Positions 17,486 to 25,696 of a stretch of DNA of 60,357 bases are shown piece by piece. The translations under genes and the position numbers were made by a program. Under the pieces are notes generated by a model that was not told the origin of the DNA, did not search any database, and saw only the letters and a program-made list of their open reading frames with translations. How positions within the stretch are numbered: position 1 is the first letter of the stretch; every line of letters begins with the position of its first letter. Origin of the DNA: an uncultured Clostridia bacterium (lineage in GTDB: Bacteria > Bacillota > Clostridia > Oscillospirales > Acutalibacteraceae); assembly GCA_946184295.1 (NCBI GenBank), contig CAMHEZ010000013.1:1-60357 (forward strand), in the 5' to 3' direction.

Positions 17486-18043
17486 ATGAAAATCGGAAAA
17501 AGACATGTAATGCTGGCAGGACTCGTACTCGCTTTGGGTGCGGCGGTTTATCTGAATTGGCAGTTTGCCCCCACTGAGCGCTTTGTCGTGCCCACTCGCA
17601 GCGCAGCAGTGAGCGACTCGGAACTGGGCAAGGCAAAATTCGTTTCGGCTGACGCAAGCGGCGACGTGCGCGAGGTAAATTCGGCCAAAGCCGCCAGTCC
17701 TTTGGCGGAAAGCCGTTTCAACCGTCAGACTGCGCGCGACGCCGTGCTGGATGAACTGGAAAAGCAAATTAAGGACACCTCATCTGATGCGGCCTTGAAA
17801 GCGCAGGCACTGGAGAGCAGAACCACACAGGTAAATAACATTCAAAAGGAAAATACCACCGAAACGCTTATCAAAGCCAAAGGATTCAGCGACTGCATGG
17901 TAATGATAAACGATGAAAAAGTGACCGTATTGCTGCCCGAAGCCGACGGTCTAACGAGCGAAAAGATCTCTGTGGTGACCGAAATTGTGACAAGCCAGAC
18001 CGGTGCGGACATTGCCAATGTGACCATTACGCCGGTAAAGTAA
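17486..18043 (+). CDS. spoIIIAH: Stage III sporulation protein AH
   Basis: A 185-residue bitopic protein with an N-terminal membrane helix (VMLAGLVLALGAAVYLN) and an extracytoplasmic YscJ/FliF-like ring-building domain (about 95-185; KAKGFSDCMVMINDEKVTVLLPE). SpoIIIAH binds forespore SpoIIQ in B. subtilis. The start is ATG 17486, 8 nt after GGAGG; a TTG at 17471 would place the ribosome binding site inside the gene. It is the last spoIIIA gene; a hairpin follows. Confidence 0.95.
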   Translation: MKIGKRHVMLAGLVLALGAAVYLNWQFAPTERFVVPTRSAAVSDSELGKAKFVSADASGDVREVNSAKAASPLAESRFNRQTARDAVLDELEKQIKDTSSDAALKAQALESRTTQVNNIQKENTTETLIKAKGFSDCMVMINDEKVTVLLPEADGLTSEKISVVTEIVTSQTGADIANVTITPVK

Positions 18044-18066
18044 CGGGAGAAATCCGGACAGAGAAA

Positions 18067-18108
18067 ACCGGCGCGCCAACCTCTTTTTCGAAACATTGGT
18101 GCGCCGGT
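18067..18108. terminator. Terminator hairpin between spoIIIAH and radC
   Basis: ACCGGCGCGCCAA (18067-18079) pairs with TTGGTGCGCCGGT (18096-18108) with one G-T pair. The tail is T-rich on the minus strand (TTTTCTC), so it may mainly end radC transcription. Confidence 0.7.
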
Positions 18109-18134
18109 GAATTATGTCGTTATATGAACAGCCG

Positions 18135-18839
18135 TCAGCCATGCTGAAGATAACAGCCGTATTTTCTGGGATGCGCCGCTAAGGATAAGTAGTCATCGCT
18201 ACTGACAATTACATGATCCAGTAGTTCGATACCTAGCATATGGAGCTTGTCAGTAATGGCGCGGGTAGTTTTCAAATCCGCCTGTGAAGGGGTAGCGCTG
18301 CCACGGGGATGGTTGTGAGCGATCACTGCCGCCGTCGCGTTGGCACCGAGCAGAATTTCCGCCATCTTACGGATATCCACCTGTGAGGAATCTACCGAGC
18401 CCTCAGAGATAAACCGATGACAGATGACAGATTGTTCGTTGTCCATGCAAATCAAAAGAAAATGCTCTGTTGTCATTCCGATGAAGCAGTCAGAGGCAAA
18501 CCGTGCGATATTTTCCAACCCGCTGATCTTCTCGCCTTTCTTCTTGTCTCTCCGGTAAACATTACACAACTGAGATGTCATGGAGAGCAGTACTGCGGAA
18601 TTGAATCCGACGCCATCTATTTTCATCAATTCAGAGACAGGTGCCTCAAAAACCTCACTCAGCGAACCAAAGTGTTCCAATATCTTGTGTGCGAGTTCGT
18701 TGGTGTCTTTCTGTGGAATAGAATAAAACAGCAGCAGCTCCAGAACGACATGTGGGTCAAAATTTGCCAAACCTTCCTTTACAAACCGTTCACGCAATCT
18801 CTTTCTGTGTCCTTCGTGGATTTTGTGTTCTTTGGGCAT
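18135..18839 (-). CDS. radC: RadC family protein (JAMM/DUF2466)
   Basis: A 234-residue protein with an N-terminal helix-hairpin-helix-like part (LMKIDGVGFNSAVLL) and a C-terminal JAMM metalloprotease-like domain carrying the metal site HNHPRGSATPSQADL. The family is named RadC, but a clear DNA-repair role is not established. ATG at 18839 has GGGAG upstream; a longer in-frame reading overlaps the promoter. It is a single gene with its own promoter, converging on spoIIIAH. Confidence 0.92.
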   Translation of the reverse strand: MPKEHKIHEGHRKRLRERFVKEGLANFDPHVVLELLLFYSIPQKDTNELAHKILEHFGSLSEVFEAPVSELMKIDGVGFNSAVLLSMTSQLCNVYRRDKKKGEKISGLENIARFASDCFIGMTTEHFLLICMDNEQSVICHRFISEGSVDSSQVDIRKMAEILLGANATAAVIAHNHPRGSATPSQADLKTTRAITDKLHMLGIELLDHVIVSSDDYLSLAAHPRKYGCYLQHG

Positions 18840-18872
18840 AATGGGACATCTCCCTTCGCTTTTTATTGATAC

Positions 18873-18901
18873 ATTATAAAACTTTTTCAACAAAATGGCA
18901 A
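18873..18901 (-). promoter_or_regulatory. Promoter of radC
   Basis: On the minus strand, TTGCCA (18896-18901), a 17-bp spacer and TATAAT (18873-18878). Confidence 0.7.
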
Positions 18902-19044
18902 GACCTACCCGTCACGAAAAACGTCGGATTTTATAGAAATCTTTGGTCTTTTATTCTAAATTCGTTACGATAACGTATTAAAAACGATATTCAAATGGTA
19001 AGTAAAACAATAATGTATAAAATATGAGAATATCGAAAAAACGC

Positions 19045-19073
19045 TTGACAATTGGAAATTGATGTGGTATAGT
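19045..19073 (+). promoter_or_regulatory. Promoter of the two tRNA genes
   Basis: TTGACA (19045-19050), a 17-bp spacer and TATAGT (19068-19073), 55 bp before tRNA-Ala. The upstream 140 bp is A/T-rich with a CGTTA/TAACG hairpin near 18961-18973. Confidence 0.85.
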
Positions 19074-19128
19074 TTAGGAGCTGTCGAGGACGGCAGTGGT
19101 CGCTAGGCAGTGAATGCCAGAACGACAT

Positions 19129-19204
19129 GGGGCATTAGCGCAGTTGGGAGCGCGTTTGAATGGCATTCAAAAGGTCAGGGGTTCGACTCCCCTATGCTCC
19201 ACCA
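19129..19204 (+). tRNA. tRNA-Ala (anticodon GGC)
   Basis: A 76-nt cloverleaf: acceptor GGGGCAT/ATGCTCC, D-stem GCGC, anticodon stem TTTGA/TCAAA with loop ATGGCAT, T-loop TTCGACT, CCA encoded. The G3-U70 wobble pair, the known identity element for alanine, is present. Confidence 0.97.
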
Positions 19205-19245
19205 AGTTGTGTCTTGCGGATTTCGGTCTGCAAGACATTTTATTT

Positions 19246-19332
19246 GCCGGTGTGATGGAATTGGCAGACGTGCCGGACTCAAAATCCGGTGGTAGCGATA
19301 CCGTACCGGTTCGACCCCGGTCACCGGCACCA
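19246..19332 (+). tRNA. tRNA-Leu (anticodon CAA)
   Basis: An 87-nt class II tRNA: acceptor GCCGGTG/CACCGGC, anticodon stem CCGGA/TCCGG with loop CTCAAAA, long variable arm and encoded CCA. It lies 41 bp after tRNA-Ala and is probably co-transcribed. Confidence 0.97.
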
Positions 19333-19471
19333 ATAGCACACAGCCTTTGGCTGTTAAGTGAATAGGGAATAGCGAAGGGTGAATAGTAAATAGTGTTCTG
19401 ATGTTTTTCGGTACACTGTGTTGCTGTTCACCTTTTGCTGTATGATAACTTCTGTTGGGAGATGATGATTG

Positions 19472-20101
19472 ATGATAAAGCTGGAGAAGACCGGCGTGAT
19501 GAATCTGGAAAACGCCATGCGGGGCGCACGCAATCCAATGAACAGCTGGGCACGAAGCGACAGCTTCTACAACGAAGCGGGAGAATATGTACTGGGGCCC
19601 AACGACCTTGATCTGGCCCGGCGGCTGCGCAAGGCTGGCAGCGACCACCGCAAATTCCTGCGGCAGGTCTTTGTATCGGTAGACATCACCGCGCCGCTTT
19701 ACTGGTGGAAGGAATACGACACCTACAAGGTCGCCACCGTGGCCAATTCTACCAGCACCATGCACAAAATCACCAGCAAGCCGTTCGAGATGGATGATTT
19801 CAGCCACGATCACCTTTCTTCGGAGGCTGAAGACTTCATGCAGCGGATTGTCGATGAGCTGGAGCAGATTCGTCTGCGATACCTCGAGACCAAGAACAAA
19901 GCGGACTGGTACGATATCATTCAGTTGCTGCCGTCGAGCTACAACCAGATGCGCACCTGCTCCTTCAATTACGAAACACTGATTAATATTTATTATGCCC
20001 GCAAAGATCACAAGCTCGCCGAATGGCACACGTTCTGTGACTGGATCAAAACACTGCCATATGCAGAAGCGTTGATTATCGGCGAAACCACTGACAATTG
20101 A
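19472..20101 (+). CDS. ThyX-like fold protein lacking the ThyX signature, function unknown
   Basis: A 209-residue soluble protein. Its pattern, KFLRQVFVSVDITAPLYWWKEYD followed by TVANSTSTMHK and later LLPSSYNQMRTCSFNYETLINI and ARKDHKLAEWHTF, follows the order of flavin-dependent thymidylate synthase (ThyX: a His/Glu/Arg core, then LP...NARSL and R...AQWEIR). The RHRxxSxNExSxR substrate motif is not there, so it is unlikely to be a working ThyX. The resemblance is mine by eye and needs a structure-based check. ATG 19472 is 10 nt from GGGAG. It stands alone, ending at a strong terminator. Confidence 0.6.
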   Translation: MIKLEKTGVMNLENAMRGARNPMNSWARSDSFYNEAGEYVLGPNDLDLARRLRKAGSDHRKFLRQVFVSVDITAPLYWWKEYDTYKVATVANSTSTMHKITSKPFEMDDFSHDHLSSEAEDFMQRIVDELEQIRLRYLETKNKADWYDIIQLLPSSYNQMRTCSFNYETLINIYYARKDHKLAEWHTFCDWIKTLPYAEALIIGETTDN

Positions 20102-20122
20102 ATGATCTGATTGTCCCCCCCC

Positions 20123-20163
20123 CCCCGAAATCCTTCCGGCCGAAACGGATTTCGGGGTTTTTT
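20123..20163 (+). terminator. Terminator with a 12-C tract at its foot
   Basis: CCCCGAAATCC (20123-20133) pairs with GGATTTCGGGG (20147-20157), followed by six T. The left arm is the end of an uninterrupted run of 12 C (20115-20126), 13 bases after the gene's stop codon. Confidence 0.9.
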
Positions 20164-20257
20164 ATCTGAAAAGCGTGGAACACCATGACAGAATATGAAA
20201 AAAGGAACAAAAAAATCAAAAAAATGAATAAAACTTCTTCCTTTTTCTGAAAATAGA

Positions 20258-20266
20258 TGTTATAAT
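20258..20266 (+). promoter_or_regulatory. Extended -10 promoter of the serpin gene
   Basis: TG-T-TATAAT (20258-20266) is an extended -10 element; there is no good -35 hexamer 16-18 bp upstream. It lies 31 bp before the serpin start. Confidence 0.6.
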
Positions 20267-20297
20267 GTAGTAAATTAACCGAAAGGGGAATCACTTA

Positions 20298-21542
20298 ATG
20301 AAAAAAATACGTCGCGCTGTAGCTGTTCTGATTGCCTCCGCCATGCTGATGACAGCGGCTGTGAGCTGTGAGAAGGAAGTAACAGCGGAAAATCTGATGG
20401 AGGGAATCTCGGCGCAGAATGCTTCCGAGGTTGATTTGGACGACGATTTTTGCCAGAAATACAGCACCTTTGCATTCCGGCTGCTTCAAAAAGCCTATGA
20501 CGAACAGGAAAACGTCATTATTTCACCGCTTGCCATCACGTACAATCTCGCTCTGCTGGGCAACGGTGCAAGCGGCAGCAATTTGGACGAACTCAAAGGA
20601 ATGCTGGGTTCAACTTACAATATTGATCAACTGAGCGTCCATATGCACTCCTACAAGGAAAGACTGCTTGATTCCGATTTGACCAAGCTCTATTTTGAGA
20701 GCGCCGCGTGGTTCAACGCCAATCAGAACGTGACGCCTAACGCGGCTTTCCTCCAGACCAACGCCACTTACTTCGGCAACGCCATGTATAAAGAGTCTTT
20801 TAACGCGGACGCGATTGGAAACGTCAACAATTGGATTTCCAATCAGACGCAGCAAAATGTCGAGTACATCGCCGATGAGCTACCGGCCGATGACCCGATG
20901 TACCTGCTCAGCACCGTCATGCTCGACGGCAACTGGTCGAAACCCTATTCTTATCAGAATGTCCAGGAAGGTACTTTTAACGCGGCTTCCGGCGAGGAAC
21001 AGAGTGCACAGATGATGTCAGCCTACGAACAGTCCTATATTCATGACGACATGTCCTCCGGCTTTGTCAAGCAGTTCTCGGGCGGCAACTACGCTTTTGT
21101 CGCCATTCTTCCCGGCGAGGCTGTCGGTGTGAAGAACTACATCGCGAGTGTGGCTGTCGGTGACAAGTATATGAAAATGATGAATGGCGAGATGCCTTAT
21201 TTTGTGGATGCGACCGTTCCAAAATTCACCTGCGAGCAAAGAGGCGGCATGGCCGAATACCTCTCCCAGATGAATCTCGGCACGTCATTTAATCCCAATA
21301 CAGCCAATCTGTCACAGCTCGGTACTGCTGACGGAAAGCTCTATGCGGGTGATCTTTATGTGCGCAGTTCGTTCACGGTGACAGAAAAGGGTACCAGCAA
21401 GGGTACCGCCGCTACCGTGGCCGATGACAACAGCATTCCGACGGATATGTTTGTCATCACGCTCGACAGACCCTTCCTCTTTATGGTCATTGATACCAAC
21501 TATAAACTGCCCATTATGATGGGTGTCATTAACCACATGTAA
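20298..21542 (+). CDS. Serpin-family serine protease inhibitor, lipoprotein
   Basis: A 414-residue serpin with an N-terminal lipoprotein signal (lipobox AVSC, Cys24), so it should be displayed on the cell surface. Serpin landmarks: FAFRLLQKAY, NVIISPLAITYNLALLGNGA, and the C-terminal RPFLFMVID...PIMMGVINHM. The reactive-centre loop spans about residues 363-385; the hinge starts EKGTSKGTAATV, which keeps E (P17), G (P15) and T (P14), but has a Lys at P12 and a KGT repeat. By counting, P1 falls near Ser379-Pro381, which is not a clear specificity. Serpins are rare in bacteria but known in gut clostridia, where they can inhibit host or microbial proteases. It is a single-gene unit. Confidence 0.92.
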   Translation: MKKIRRAVAVLIASAMLMTAAVSCEKEVTAENLMEGISAQNASEVDLDDDFCQKYSTFAFRLLQKAYDEQENVIISPLAITYNLALLGNGASGSNLDELKGMLGSTYNIDQLSVHMHSYKERLLDSDLTKLYFESAAWFNANQNVTPNAAFLQTNATYFGNAMYKESFNADAIGNVNNWISNQTQQNVEYIADELPADDPMYLLSTVMLDGNWSKPYSYQNVQEGTFNAASGEEQSAQMMSAYEQSYIHDDMSSGFVKQFSGGNYAFVAILPGEAVGVKNYIASVAVGDKYMKMMNGEMPYFVDATVPKFTCEQRGGMAEYLSQMNLGTSFNPNTANLSQLGTADGKLYAGDLYVRSSFTVTEKGTSKGTAATVADDNSIPTDMFVITLDRPFLFMVIDTNYKLPIMMGVINHM

Positions 21543-21582
21543 TATCATATCATTCAGGCGCAATGCTTCTGCGTCGCAAAGG

Positions 21583-21623
21583 GTCGGTACCCGCTGCTTT
21601 GCGGGTATCGACTGTCGTTTTTA
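21583..21623 (+). terminator. Terminator of the serpin gene
   Basis: GTCGGTACCCGC (21583-21594) pairs with GCGGGTATCGAC (21601-21612), with one G-T pair, followed by a T-rich tail (GTCGTTTTTA). Confidence 0.85.
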
Positions 21624-21656
21624 TACCATATATTTTTTGGAAATGGGGGATAACGG

Positions 21657-23957
21657 TTGTTCTGTTACTGGACGGCTGTGAATGACACAGTCTCTTTTTG
21701 GGACGAATTATGGAATCTGATTCAGGATATCGTTCAGTCTGTGGGCGGCATCACTTTTTTTGCCCGCTGGATCATTCCCGTGATTGCCCTGATTGTCGTG
21801 TGGCGCTGTATCCGGTCCATGCTTTCGGGGCAGGAGGCCCCGGAGGTATGGGCTTATCTCGATGTGGAGGGCTTCGGCAGAATGCCGGTAAGCCATTGGG
21901 AAAATACCATCGGACGCGCCTCGTCGAGCGATATTGTCATCGACTATCCGACGGTATCGCGTTCACACGCCGTATTGATCCGCGACGAAAACAAGCGTTG
22001 GACCATCTCCGATCTGGGGTCAACCGGCGGCATCAAGCTTAATGGACATTCCGTCAGCGGTACGGCCGCGCTTCCCGCGGGGAGCAAACTCAGCTTCGCC
22101 GACGTGGAAGCTACCTTTCTGGTCACGCGCCCGCGCAATAACCAGAAAAATCAGAATCTCAAGGTGAAGAAGCTGCTGCGTCCTGTTCATACGCTGCTGC
22201 TGCTGAGCGTGTTTATCCTGTTGACAGCCATACAGCTGATCTCGGGCGGCGTTGTTGACAAAACCTCGGTCATCGTATGCTTCGGCGGTCTGGGATTTCT
22301 GATGTGGGCTTACTATGCTGTGATGCGTGTACTGGTCAAAACCGGTATCGAAGTGGAAATGCTGGCATTCTTCCTGTCCACCATCGGCTTTTCCATTGCG
22401 GCGTCCTCCGCACCCAAGGAACTTTACAAGCAGTTTTTTGCCTTTCTGCTGGGATTTGGCATGTTTATTCTGATCGGCTGGTTCCTGCGCGATCTCAAGC
22501 GTACGACCTCCATCAAAATGTACGTCATGATTGCAGCGGTGGGATTACTCTTTTTCAACGTGGTTTTCGGTCAGGTCAAAAACGGCGCAAGAAACTGGAT
22601 TTCACTGGGCGGCGTATCGCTTCAGCCGTCGGAGCTGGTCAAGATTGCCTTTGTCTTCATCGGCGCCGGTACACTGGATATGCTGCTCACCAAAAAGAAT
22701 CTGGCTTATTTCATCGGTTTTTCCGGCGTGTGTATCGGTGCGCTGGCCCTGATGGGCGACTTCGGCACGGCTTCGATTTTCTTTGTAGCTTTCGTCGTCA
22801 TTGCTTTTATGCGGTCGGGCGATTTCGCCACCATTGCCTTAATCTGTGCGACTGTGGTGTTTGGTATCATGCTGGTGCTGAAATTCAAGCCGTATGTGGC
22901 GCGGCGTTTCGAAGTATGGGGGCATGCGTGGGAACACGCGTATGACACTGGTTATCAGCAAACCCGCACAATGTCAGCTGCCGCGAGCGGCGGTATCGCC
23001 GGGGTGGGCGTTGGCAATGGCTGGCTGCGCAATGTGGTAGCTGCTGACACGGACTTGGTATTCGGCGTGGTATGCGAGGAATGGGGACTGGTCATCGCGG
23101 TGATTTCTGTGATCGCCATCTGTGCGCTGGCTGCCTTCACGGTCAAAAGCGCTGGAAATGCCCGTTCCTCCTTCTATGTGATCGGCGCCTGCGCGGCGGT
23201 CAGTATGATGGTGTTCCAGACCACCCTGAATACACTGGGCTCTGTAGATATTCTGCCTCTGACAGGCGTGACCTTCCCGTTTGTTTCCAATGGCGGTTCG
23301 AGTATGCTGTCCAGCTGGGGACTGCTGGCTTTCGTCAAGGCCGCCGATACCCGACGCAATGCCAGCTTTGCCGCGGCACGAGAAAACTTCCAGACCCGCA
23401 TGATGAGCGGTCAGCCGATCTATGATGAAAAAGGCCGTCAGATTTCGGATATGGAAAACATGATCGGCCGCAGTGAATACGACTTCACCAAGCTCGGTCG
23501 GGTAGCCGAACGGGTACGCGCCAAGTTGATTGACATGGGGATTCTCAAGCCGGTTGCCAATGTGGACTTTACCGAGCAGCCCGAGGAAGGCGGCGTTGGG
23601 TTTGTGGAGACCGCCGATCCTGACGCCAAGTCACAGGACGAATATGTACCCAAAACCAAGGCAACTCCTAAAACGGATCACTTGAATCCGCCGCGCCCCC
23701 CGCAAGCGTCGGCATCTCCAAAGCCCACTGCACCCACGAAATCCGCTTCCGCGGCTTCCGTTGCTCCCGCCGAACAAACCGTTGCCAAACCGGCTGCGCT
23801 GGTCCCGCCTGCGGCATCACAGCCTCCGGTCAACTCGCCGGACAAAGAAGAACTGCAAGGTGCCGATTACAGAAGAAGCCGACCGCGCAATCGCTATATC
23901 GACCCGGACGAAACGGAGGGCGGCGAGGCGTATATCGGCAAGAAACGGCGCTATTAA
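21657..23957 (+). CDS. FHA domain fused to SEDS-family (FtsW/RodA/SpoVE) glycan polymerase
   Basis: A 766-residue fusion. One membrane helix (about 34-52) is followed by an FHA domain (about 67-160; TIGRASSSDIVID, SRSHAVL, GSTGGIKLNG), which in other proteins binds phosphothreonine. Then come about ten membrane helices of the SEDS family (about 176-590; NGARNWISLGG and LQPSELVKIAF are diagnostic), which polymerise peptidoglycan from lipid II, and a Pro/Ala-rich cytoplasmic tail (about 590-766). The TTG at 21657 is preceded by GGGGGAT at 6 nt; GTG 21678 is the alternative. A class B PBP gene follows, giving the usual SEDS-bPBP pair. Confidence 0.93.
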   Translation: MFCYWTAVNDTVSFWDELWNLIQDIVQSVGGITFFARWIIPVIALIVVWRCIRSMLSGQEAPEVWAYLDVEGFGRMPVSHWENTIGRASSSDIVIDYPTVSRSHAVLIRDENKRWTISDLGSTGGIKLNGHSVSGTAALPAGSKLSFADVEATFLVTRPRNNQKNQNLKVKKLLRPVHTLLLLSVFILLTAIQLISGGVVDKTSVIVCFGGLGFLMWAYYAVMRVLVKTGIEVEMLAFFLSTIGFSIAASSAPKELYKQFFAFLLGFGMFILIGWFLRDLKRTTSIKMYVMIAAVGLLFFNVVFGQVKNGARNWISLGGVSLQPSELVKIAFVFIGAGTLDMLLTKKNLAYFIGFSGVCIGALALMGDFGTASIFFVAFVVIAFMRSGDFATIALICATVVFGIMLVLKFKPYVARRFEVWGHAWEHAYDTGYQQTRTMSAAASGGIAGVGVGNGWLRNVVAADTDLVFGVVCEEWGLVIAVISVIAICALAAFTVKSAGNARSSFYVIGACAAVSMMVFQTTLNTLGSVDILPLTGVTFPFVSNGGSSMLSSWGLLAFVKAADTRRNASFAAARENFQTRMMSGQPIYDEKGRQISDMENMIGRSEYDFTKLGRVAERVRAKLIDMGILKPVANVDFTEQPEEGGVGFVETADPDAKSQDEYVPKTKATPKTDHLNPPRPPQASASPKPTAPTKSASAASVAPAEQTVAKPAALVPPAASQPPVNSPDKEELQGADYRRSRPRNRYIDPDETEGGEAYIGKKRRY

Positions 23958-23978
23958 TTGGAAGGGAGGCACATTGGT

Positions 23979-25367
23979 ATGAAAAAAGTCAAACGGCGCG
24001 CCATGAGTGTGCTTGCCATCATTCTGTGTCTGATGATCGGTGTTAGCGTCTTTACCTACCGTTTTTTCAGTCAAGGCAGTCAATGGGTCAACTTCACCGC
24101 CAACAAGCACATCTATTCCAATGGCGTGCTGATCGGCGGCGCGATTTACGACCGCGACGGCAATCCGCTGGTTCACACGGTGGACGGCGTGAGAAAGTAC
24201 AGCGACAACGAAAGTGTTCGCTGCGCCACCATGCATATTGTCGGCGATAAAAAAAGCAATATTGCCACATCGCTGCAAAAGGTGTATGCCGATGAGCTGA
24301 TGGGATATAATACCATTAACGGCACCTATTCGGTGAGCGGCACGGGCAACAGCGTTTATACCACGCTGGATGCCGATATCTGCGCGGCGGCCTATGAACA
24401 GCTCAAAGGAAAAAAGGGGACAATCTGCATCTATAACTACAAAACAGGAGAAGTCATTTGTCTGGTGAGTACCCCTACCTATGACCCCGAAAATCCACCG
24501 GTCATTTCGGCTGATGATGACAACTATGACGGCGTGTATATCAACCGTGCCCTGTCCTCCCGATTCACGCCCGGCTCTGTGTATAAGCTGGTCACGGCGG
24601 CGGCGGCCATTGACAACATTGACGATATCTTTGAGCAGACCTTTACCTGCCATAAGACAGAAGTAATCAACGGCCAGAAGATCATATGTTCGGGAACGCA
24701 CTATGAGGAAAATTTCGAGAAATCCCTCAACAACTCCTGCAATATTGCGTTTGGCAATATCTCACGTCAGCTAGGCTGGAATACCACCGCAGAGTACGCC
24801 CAGAAGCTTGGTATCACCACCGCTCACGAACTCAGCGGCATTCCGGTTGTCAAAGGCTCCATTGCTACATCCGGCGGTGACAACGAACTCTCGTGGACAG
24901 GAATCGGACAAAACACCGACCTGGTCAATCCCTTCGCTATGATGCGTGTGGTGGGGATTATTGCCAATCACGGCATGTGTGTGGAGCCGTATCTGGTGGA
25001 AAAGGTCACAAATTCTTCGGGCTTCCGCACACAGCTGCCTCCCAACAAAACCGAAAAACGATATCTCAGCCAAAGCACGGCGGATACCTTGTCGGATATG
25101 ATGCGCAGCAATGTCCGCAACAAATACGGCGAATCCAATTATCCTGCGGGTATGGAGTTCTGCGCCAAAACAGGTACAGCGGAGCTGGACGGCAGTCAGG
25201 TTTCCCACTCGTGGTTCGTCGGCTTCAGCCGCAACGAAAAGTATCCTTACGCGTTTGTTTCCTTCGTGCAAAACGGTGGTTCCGGCGCCAAGGTGGCCGG
25301 TGTGGCGGTGACCAGAGTGATGACGGCGGTCAAGGAAAAGGTCGATTCACAGTCCACAGCAAATTGA
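23979..25367 (+). CDS. Class B penicillin-binding protein (transpeptidase)
   Basis: A 462-residue peptidoglycan transpeptidase with an N-terminal membrane anchor (about 8-28). All three active-site motifs are present: SVYK (Ser200/Lys203, in FTPGSVYKL), SCN (253-255) and KTG (397-399). The long N-terminal module of FtsI/PBP2 is reduced, so it resembles the PbpA/PBP of actinobacteria and sporulation-type bPBPs. ATG 23979 follows GGGAGG; the TTG at 23958 would precede that site. It starts 21 bp after the FHA-SEDS gene, so the two should be co-transcribed and act together in elongation, division or sporulation; which one is not visible. Confidence 0.93.
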   Translation: MKKVKRRAMSVLAIILCLMIGVSVFTYRFFSQGSQWVNFTANKHIYSNGVLIGGAIYDRDGNPLVHTVDGVRKYSDNESVRCATMHIVGDKKSNIATSLQKVYADELMGYNTINGTYSVSGTGNSVYTTLDADICAAAYEQLKGKKGTICIYNYKTGEVICLVSTPTYDPENPPVISADDDNYDGVYINRALSSRFTPGSVYKLVTAAAAIDNIDDIFEQTFTCHKTEVINGQKIICSGTHYEENFEKSLNNSCNIAFGNISRQLGWNTTAEYAQKLGITTAHELSGIPVVKGSIATSGGDNELSWTGIGQNTDLVNPFAMMRVVGIIANHGMCVEPYLVEKVTNSSGFRTQLPPNKTEKRYLSQSTADTLSDMMRSNVRNKYGESNYPAGMEFCAKTGTAELDGSQVSHSWFVGFSRNEKYPYAFVSFVQNGGSGAKVAGVAVTRVMTAVKEKVDSQSTAN

Positions 25368-25450
25368 GTCATGTCCGCGCGATTCCGTATATCACCTACA
25401 AAAATATTTACAGATAATTTTATATTTCATAAAATTTCAACGGAATCCTA

Positions 25451-25479
25451 TTGACAAATTTCCTCTGTTGGTGTATGAT
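25451..25479 (+). promoter_or_regulatory. Promoter of the SigH-like sigma factor gene
   Basis: TTGACA (25451-25456), a 17-bp spacer and TATGAT (25474-25479). The expected transcript has a leader of about 210 nt with hairpins (ATCAGG...CCTGAT near 25543-25563, GTTCG...CGAAC near 25646-25663) but no riboswitch I can name. Confidence 0.75.
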
Positions 25480-25696
25480 ATCAATCGTGAAGATATTGAA
25501 TCAATGGATTCTTCCTGTGTTCGGCTCGCGTTTTGCGGTGAATCAGGAGTTAAAACCCTGATGATTGATTCCGTATTTTCTCAGCATTTGTTCTTTGCGT
25601 TTCTTTATATGTAGCTTCTGGGTAACATATTTGGTTTGCGCCTGTTCGATTGAGACGAACTTCGTAGCAATGGAGCAGGAGTTGAGGGGAGTCTTT

